Shown piece after piece: positions 58,608 through 64,000 of a stretch of 64,000 nt of DNA. The DNA is taken from assembly GCA_010909725.1 (NCBI GenBank), contig JAACMV010000002.1, forward strand, positions 1,116,001-1,180,000. Direction: 5' to 3'. Below the pieces are notes generated by a model, which saw only the letters and a program-made list of their open reading frames with translations, made no database searches and was not told the origin of the DNA. Position 1 is the stretch's first letter; every line of letters begins with the position of its first letter. Both the position numbers and the translations under genes were made by a program. This DNA comes from Picochlorum sp. 'celeri' (Eukaryota > Chlorophyta > Trebouxiophyceae).

Positions 58608-60905
58608 ATGGATTTCAGGCATTTGGCTTGGGTGACCTTGCTAACGTTGTTCACAATATCAGTGGCCACACCAGATGGAGGAAGTGCCAGGCGTCGACAC
58701 TTCAGACATCGACTCAGGAGATTCGCTCTATCACGAATGCCGAAGCAGTATGGAATGTTTCCGATGTCACCAGAGCTTCAGCCACAAGAAGCGCTGCCAT
58801 CGCCAAAGCCGTATGGAGTATTTCCAACGCCACCAGGACCAGAGATCCAGCCACAAGAAGTGCTGCCTCAATGCAAGGATGCTGGTGATGAGTGCACTAG
58901 CGATGCAGAGTGCTGCCCTGCTCTAACAGGATTGATGTGCTTGGAGAATACAGTCATAGTTGATGGGATCTCGTATCAAGTATATCAATGTCTTCCTCCA
59001 CCGGAACCGCAGCCAGAGCCAGAGCCTGAGCCTGAGCCTTTGCCACAGCCGGGGATGTCACCAGAGCCACAGCCTCTTCCATCTCCCCAGCCACAAGAAA
59101 TTCCTCCTGAATGTAAGGATCGGGGTGACATATGCAGCAACGATGAGGAATGCTGCCCTCTACTCTCTGGTTTATTCTGCTTGGAGTCCATTGTCATAGT
59201 CGATGGAGTCGCGCAGTCAGTTTTTCAATGCCAGCCTCTGCCGGAGTCGCAGCCTCTGCCATCACCTCAGCCTTTGCCACAGCCATCACCTCAGGCACAG
59301 CTATCGCCGCAGCCATTGCCACAGCCACAGCCATTGCCACAGCCATCACCGCAGGCACAGCTATCGCCGCAGCCATTGCCACAGCCACAGCCACAGCCAC
59401 AGCCATTGCCACAGCCATCACCACAGCCATCACCACAGCCATCACCAGAGCCATCACCAGAGCCATCACCGCAGCCTTCACCAGAGCCACCCCCTCAACC
59501 ACAAGAGATTCCTCCGCAATGCAAGATTGCTGGCGAACAGTGCATCAACGATGAAGAATGCTGCCCTTTAATATCTGGATTGCTGTGCTTGGAAACCACT
59601 GTCACCATTGAGGGAGTCCCACGAAGAGTATTCCAATGCCTCCCAGAAACACCGTCAGTTGAGCCGTCGCCTGAGCCATCGCCATCTCCTGAGCCGTCAC
59701 CATCGCCTGAGCCGTCACCATCGCCTGAGCCATCACCATCGCCTGAGCCATCACCACCGCCGTTTCCAATTTTCGTTCCCCAGCCACTGTTATCGCCATC
59801 TCCTGTTCCATCGCCAGGTCCTGTGCCAGTGCCAGTGCCAGTTCCAGTTCCAGTCCCATCACCACCGCCTCCAGATGCCAGTCCACCGCCACCTGAGTCG
59901 AGTCCTCCTCCGCCCCCAGCATGCCCAGACTCCTGCACTGTGGATGGAATCGAAGGAACATGTCGACAGGACTGCCTTCAGGATGAGACGCAGTCAGGAG
60001 TGTGTGTATCGGGCCAAGAAGATTGCGGATATTGCTGCATTCAAAATGTTGAGCCGAGTCCACCACCACCTGAGTCGAGTCCTCCTCCGCCCCCAGCATG
60101 CCCAGACTCCTGCACTGTGGATGGAATCGAAGGAACATGTCGACAGGACTGCCTTCAGGATGAGACACAGTCAGGAGCGTGTGTATCGGGCCAAGAAGAT
60201 TGCGGATATTGCTGCATTCAAAATGTTGAGCCGAGTCCACCACCACCTGAGTTGAGTCCTCCTCCGCCCCCAGCATGCCCAGACTCCTGCACTGTGGATG
60301 GAATCGAAGGAACATGTCGACAGGACTGCCTTCAGGATGAGACACAGTCAGGAGCGTGTGTATCGGGCCAAGAAGATTGCGGATATTGCTGCATTCAAAA
60401 TGTTGAGCCGAGTCCACCACCACCTGAGTCGAGTCCTCCTCCGCCCCCAGCATGCCCAGACTCCTGCACTGTGGATGGAATCGAAGGAACATGTCGACAG
60501 GACTGCCTTCAGGATGAGACACAGTCAGGAGCGTGTGTATCGGGCCAAGAAGATTGCGGATATTGCTGCATTCAAAATGTTGAGCCGAGTCCACCACCAC
60601 CTGAGTTGAGTCCTCCTCCGCCCCCAGCATGCCCAGACTCCTGCACTGTGGATGGAATCGAAGGAACATGTCGACAGGACTGCCTTCAGGATGAGATACA
60701 GTCAGGAGCGTGTGTATCGGGCCAAGAAGATTGCGGATATTGTTGCATTCAGAATGTTGCACCAGGGCTGTGCGATCAGAAGACCTCCTGTTCCGGAACA
60801 TGCAAATGTCTTCTGGACGGTTCCATGCCCCCTTCTGCTAATGGTGGCTGCAGCAATAATAAGTGCAACGCAGTGAACAATGCCTACCAGTGCTATTGTG
60901 CTTGA
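58608..60905 (+). CDS. Secreted modular cysteine- and proline-rich protein (matrix-like)
   Basis: 765 aa with a signal peptide (about 1-20). It has three cystine-knot-like modules, each with C-x6-C-x6-CC and later cysteines ([57 protein letters not shown]). Pro/Gln/Glu-rich spacers and [10 protein letters not shown] runs separate them. Next come five near-identical 59-residue repeats: [31 protein letters not shown] with SPPPP linkers. A different Cys-rich domain ends the protein ([13 protein letters not shown]). SPPPP runs are typical of hydroxyproline-rich wall or matrix glycoproteins of green algae. Repeat units are near identical in DNA, showing recent duplication. A matrix role is inferred. 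Confidence 0.82.
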   Translation: MDFRHLAWVTLLTLFTISVATPDGGSARRRHFRHRLRRFALSRMPKQYGMFPMSPELQPQEALPSPKPYGVFPTPPGPEIQPQEVLPQCKDAGDECTSDAECCPALTGLMCLENTVIVDGISYQVYQCLPPPEPQPEPEPEPEPLPQPGMSPEPQPLPSPQPQEIPPECKDRGDICSNDEECCPLLSGLFCLESIVIVDGVAQSVFQCQPLPESQPLPSPQPLPQPSPQAQLSPQPLPQPQPLPQPSPQAQLSPQPLPQPQPQPQPLPQPSPQPSPQPSPEPSPEPSPQPSPEPPPQPQEIPPQCKIAGEQCINDEECCPLISGLLCLETTVTIEGVPRRVFQCLPETPSVEPSPEPSPSPEPSPSPEPSPSPEPSPSPEPSPPPFPIFVPQPLLSPSPVPSPGPVPVPVPVPVPVPSPPPPDASPPPPESSPPPPPACPDSCTVDGIEGTCRQDCLQDETQSGVCVSGQEDCGYCCIQNVEPSPPPPESSPPPPPACPDSCTVDGIEGTCRQDCLQDETQSGACVSGQEDCGYCCIQNVEPSPPPPELSPPPPPACPDSCTVDGIEGTCRQDCLQDETQSGACVSGQEDCGYCCIQNVEPSPPPPESSPPPPPACPDSCTVDGIEGTCRQDCLQDETQSGACVSGQEDCGYCCIQNVEPSPPPPELSPPPPPACPDSCTVDGIEGTCRQDCLQDEIQSGACVSGQEDCGYCCIQNVAPGLCDQKTSCSGTCKCLLDGSMPPSANGGCSNNKCNAVNNAYQCYCA
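59880..60757 (+). repeat. Five tandem 177-bp coding repeats
   Basis: The ATGCCCAGACTCC landmark recurs at 59921, 60098, 60275, 60452 and 60629, a constant 177-bp (59-codon) period. Copies differ by a few bases. The linker alternates ESSP / ELSP in copies 2-5, suggesting that a 354-bp dimer was duplicated. Confidence 0.95.
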
Positions 60906-61185
60906 TCCGTGTCTCTAGATATGACAGTGGTCGGGGCATGACTGTATAATACACAGATTTTTGCTCCAATACCTCGCGAGACAACCATGGGCTGGATGCC
61001 TAATCGACCATACGAGAGCCCGGTCAACCGAGCCCTATGATGGTCACCAAACATCGACCTGGATGAGGCCCACCACACAAGCACCGATACAATGCATGCA
61101 TAGAGTTCTCGTGTACAATACTTTTTTTTGCATGTAAAGTTTCAAACTTTTTTTTACATATTTATGTCTTATAACATATTTGTTC

Positions 61186-63189
61186 ATGGACGGCAACAAG
61201 ATGAAAAGGCGGGTGACGAATATTTTCACTCTCGTCTGTGTGACCCTCACCCTTGTGGTGACAGGCGTGGGGGGGCAGGAGGGAACCGACTGGTCTTGTG
61301 GCACAGAATCTACCAATGAAGCGGTAGAATCAATTTTGTCTGCACAGCGACAAGTATATGGCAGGGCTATGTATGAAATCAGCAATTCCACGGAAAGAAC
61401 ATTGGTGACAAGCAGAGCAAGCTTTCCTCGGGATGTAAAGATCAAAGTGCGAGTCGTGAATTGTGCTGGGAATACATTCAAGGGATTTACAAGATCTTTA
61501 AGAAAGATGAACGACGGCTTTGACGGGGCAAAAATTGGTTTTCGCCTCGATAAGGTCGTTGAATGCCCAGGTAATGAAGCAAGACAGCTGGATAAACACT
61601 GCACCGATGCTTTCTCTAAAAACAACAAATGCCCTGATGTGCTCAGGTCTATATCACGACGAGTGGGATACGACCGAGGAATTTTGATCATTGTCATTGA
61701 TATACCAGCTTATCGGGTGCTTGGTCTGGCAGACCTTGGGTTCATGCCAAAGGACCCATGGGTCATGGTTCAAGCAACAACCCTCCCTGATGTTTCAAGG
61801 ACAGTATCAAAATCTGTACAGATTGAGAACAACGGATATACGTTGATACATGAGGTGGGGCATGCATTTGGATTGCTTCATACTTTTGAGAACGGCTGCA
61901 AATCTCCAGGTGACTATATTCCAGACACACCATATCAGTCGACTGCATTGTCCAGAACACCAGAGTTCCTGCGAACGCTGCAGTGTTGTGTTTTGCACCC
62001 TACAAGCCAATGTGCTCCTCCACCTACATGTGACAATGAGTCGGGAAATAATTTTGATAATTTCATGGACTATAGTCCGGATTCGTGCAAGAAGAGGTTC
62101 ACACCAGATCAAATTGCAGTCATGCATGCCACATTGCTTGCTCGAAGACCAGAATGGCTTAAAAAATCAAAGAAGAACAAATCACTTCGGGATATTGCCG
62201 TTTCAGAGGAGATTGGAGAGACGTCAAAGACAATTCAAGGAGCATTCATCAGGAGTGAGGATAATAATGTTGACTTGGAACACGTTCAGGGTTGCCCTGC
62301 TGACAGCCTCTGGAAAAACGGTTACAAGAGGGGTGGCCCTGGCGTCTTAGGGCAGCCCCAACATGCTGTATACCAACTCGATATCCCAAGCTCTTCCTCT
62401 ACATTACGAATAAGCCAATGCCAGTCTTCAGGCGAGGAAGCAACGGTTTCGTTGACATATCTTGAGTGTGAAGAGGATTCCGTGTGCACCTGTCAAATGC
62501 TCCAATGTGGTCCAGAGACGGAGTCCAAGCTGAACATGGAAATTTCTCGTGTTCTTGGAGAGGGTCAAGGGAAAGACAGATACCTCATTGTGTCGAACAC
62601 TGCACGGTCGGGGGACAATGTCACCTTCAGCCTGGATGCTCGTGTTGACTTGGACCAGACTCAATCTCCACAACATGTTTCCACTCCTTCTCCTGTCAAG
62701 AAAACAAAGCAGTGCATATATGGTGGTACATATAAAATTTATGTGCCACGTGGTGCATGCAAGTATAAATATCTGTCAACGCCTGCAGATTGTGGAGCAA
62801 CAACAGTGAGACTCAGGTCAAGAAAGCAATTGAAGAATGCTATGTCAGCAGCTTACTGGGATGTACAAACAAAATCCTCGATGGACAAACAAATGAGTAA
62901 TTCATCTACCTTACGAAATCATGGGCGAACGAATTGCCCTTCAAAATATTTGGCTGCGCCAAAGTCCTCTCCTTCTATTGGTGGCAAGACATGGACATGG
63001 CGCATTATTCCTGTCAGCAACAAATCCTGCAAAAAAGTCAGATTGGTTGTAGATATCGGACTTCAAAAGAATCAATATGTGAGCGTAAGCCAAACCTGTG
63101 GCTTGGTATTCTCAAAGAGCAAGGCATCAAGTCAGATCTTTGGAGTGAAAGACAGAGATGGCAAGGCACCCAAGCCAGTCCTCATGTGA
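61186..63189 (+). CDS. Secreted pappalysin-like (M43) zinc metalloprotease
   Basis: About 667 aa from the ATG at 61186. The signal peptide is preceded by a short basic segment (cleavage near residue 30). The zinc site HEVGHAFGLLHTF (HExxHxxGxxH, about 222-234) is followed by a cysteine-rich stretch and the Met-turn NNFDNFMDYSPDSC. This is the metzincin pattern of pappalysins (M43), which cleave extracellular proteins. The C-terminal half (about 340-667) carries no domain I recognise and may bind substrate or wall. The gene follows the matrix-like repeat protein on the same strand, suggesting a shared extracellular function, though this is only proximity. Intronless. Confidence 0.87.
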   Translation: MDGNKMKRRVTNIFTLVCVTLTLVVTGVGGQEGTDWSCGTESTNEAVESILSAQRQVYGRAMYEISNSTERTLVTSRASFPRDVKIKVRVVNCAGNTFKGFTRSLRKMNDGFDGAKIGFRLDKVVECPGNEARQLDKHCTDAFSKNNKCPDVLRSISRRVGYDRGILIIVIDIPAYRVLGLADLGFMPKDPWVMVQATTLPDVSRTVSKSVQIENNGYTLIHEVGHAFGLLHTFENGCKSPGDYIPDTPYQSTALSRTPEFLRTLQCCVLHPTSQCAPPPTCDNESGNNFDNFMDYSPDSCKKRFTPDQIAVMHATLLARRPEWLKKSKKNKSLRDIAVSEEIGETSKTIQGAFIRSEDNNVDLEHVQGCPADSLWKNGYKRGGPGVLGQPQHAVYQLDIPSSSSTLRISQCQSSGEEATVSLTYLECEEDSVCTCQMLQCGPETESKLNMEISRVLGEGQGKDRYLIVSNTARSGDNVTFSLDARVDLDQTQSPQHVSTPSPVKKTKQCIYGGTYKIYVPRGACKYKYLSTPADCGATTVRLRSRKQLKNAMSAAYWDVQTKSSMDKQMSNSSTLRNHGRTNCPSKYLAAPKSSPSIGGKTWTWRIIPVSNKSCKKVRLVVDIGLQKNQYVSVSQTCGLVFSKSKASSQIFGVKDRDGKAPKPVLM

Positions 63190-63508
63190 TTGTGTCCAGA
63201 TGGATATAATGCAATCATTCTACCAGTATACTATCCATGGGCGTTCTCTGTTCAGGGTCCCGCTCATCTTTTTTACTCCAAGATTGCAGTCATCTCTGGA
63301 AGAAAAGGTGTCTTGCAAATTTGATGCAAATTTCTGTGGAGCCAAATCTCCTCAGTACGAATACATGATGTTCTGTTTTTTCCATTTCGAAAGTATACTC
63401 GGAATCAATCAAGAAAACTTCCTCAAATCTTTTCTGTTTCTTTGTTTCAAATTATTGTTCAGGATAATTTCAGTCTCAGACTGACAAGTTTGTTTACTAA
63501 TCTACTTG

Positions 63509-63509
63509 T

Positions 63510-63552
<43 letters not shown>
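63509..63552. repeat. (TTTA)11 microsatellite
   Basis: Eleven perfect copies of TTTA, about 320 bp past the metalloprotease stop. Confidence 0.95.
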
Positions 63553-63940
63553 TGACTATTTAAATATCAAGCTTTATTATTATACAGCAGTTTCCTATAA
63601 ACTGATATAGAAAACTGACCAGGGATTCAGATGAATGAATGACCATGAAGTGATGTCAACAAGACTCTGCATGCCGACAAGATGGCAAGCCTTGTCCAAC
63701 AGCATCTCTGCCTCGTAACCTGCATGGAGATCGGGTCAAAAAATACTGATCAAAAACACTTTCAAATTCCATCCGTACACTGACGACCTTGTATATACAA
63801 AATTATTCCTGGAAAGTACCAGATCAATGGCAGCAAGTCAGGGCTTCCTTCCCTGCAGCTGCAGAATAGTCTACTATCTGGTTGATTGATTGCATCAAAT
63901 GCCTGCTACTATCAGTGATCAGGTGTCTTCAAGAGGTACA

Positions 63941-63978
63941 CGTGCCTCCGCATGAGGAGGCACGCCTATCTATAGGCG
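63941..63978. repeat. Two adjacent perfect hairpins
   Basis: CGTGCCTCC-GCATGA-GGAGGCACG (63941-63964) overlaps by two bases CGCCTAT-CT-ATAGGCG (63963-63978), and the palindrome GTAGCTAC follows. They lie at the window edge, so the context is unknown; they could be an RNA structure or regulatory dyads. Confidence 0.7.
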
Positions 63979-64000
63979 TAGCTACTCGTGTGCCACATGG

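Larger units (their letters stand above)
63190..64000. other. Intergenic to the window end; no gene recognised
   Basis: 811 bp holding the metalloprotease 3' flank, a TTTA microsatellite and terminal hairpins. Short ORFs at 63158-63484 overlap the protease end in another frame and look spurious. Confidence 0.45.

Noticed and set aside
59602..60801. A 399-aa minus-strand frame over the repeat gene
   Set aside because: It is the antisense shadow of the 177-bp repeats; the plus-strand frame has a signal peptide and conserved cysteine modules.
1..64000. tRNA, rRNA, transposon, CRISPR or viral genes
   Set aside because: I saw no tRNA T-arm consensus in a foldable context, no rRNA, no transposase or reverse transcriptase, and no spaced direct repeats of CRISPR type. 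A tRNAscan and repeat-masker run would be decisive.

Overview
This is nuclear DNA from a photosynthetic unicellular eukaryote, most likely a green alga. The plastid- or plant-type genes are a CPP1-like chaperone, chlorophyllase, a starch/glycogen phosphorylase with an insertion at the plastid Pho1 L78 site, plant-like squalene synthase, and the rhamnose enzyme NRS/ER. Algal hallmarks are a histidine-kinase rhodopsin, a selenocysteine glutathione peroxidase and an SPPPP-rich secreted glycoprotein. TGTAA, the usual green-algal poly(A) signal, follows about a third of the genes. The species cannot be named from this window.

The genome is compact and intron-poor. About 35 genes alternate strands. 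Many convergent pairs have stop codons 0-22 bp apart. Introns are short (65-145 nt) and cluster near 5' ends. I rebuilt the spliced genes by eye from GT..AG borders, reading-frame phase and family similarity; exon coordinates are given in each entry.

Layout. 1-5 kb: two tandem divergent kinase-like genes, a VOC protein and a conserved unknown. 5-9 kb: Sec-GPX and phosphorylase, flanked by three perfect 23-27 bp palindromes. 9-20 kb: a HIRAN protein beside a SHPRH-type SNF2/RING translocase, then RTRAF, a GT92 glycosyltransferase, RNase H2 subunit B and a YHYH protein. 21-27 kb: a Popeye-like protein, an 8-oxoguanine-deaminase-like amidohydrolase and a multi-TM class III cyclase, so a cAMP-type synthesiser and a candidate cNMP binder lie almost side by side. 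27-36 kb: ZNRD2, a stand-alone OvoA-type methyltransferase, NOL12, a small membrane protein, signal peptide peptidase, an NT-C2 coiled-coil protein and chlorophyllase. 36-48 kb: an ABCG half-transporter, homocysteine methyltransferase, MND1, a DUF2009 protein, CPP1, squalene synthase, NSUN6 and an enoyl-reductase-like MDR. 48-55 kb: a small plastid protein, the histidine-kinase rhodopsin, NRS/ER, a zinc-knuckle RS protein, aldose 1-epimerase and a secreted protein. 56-64 kb: an unknown gene, a gene-poor 1.4 kb stretch, a repeat-built cysteine/proline-rich secreted protein and a secreted pappalysin-like metalloprotease.

The most notable item is the gene at 49004-51475: a type-1 rhodopsin fused to a histidine kinase and a receiver domain. 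It keeps the Schiff-base lysine but has Met where bacteriorhodopsin has its primary counterion Asp85.
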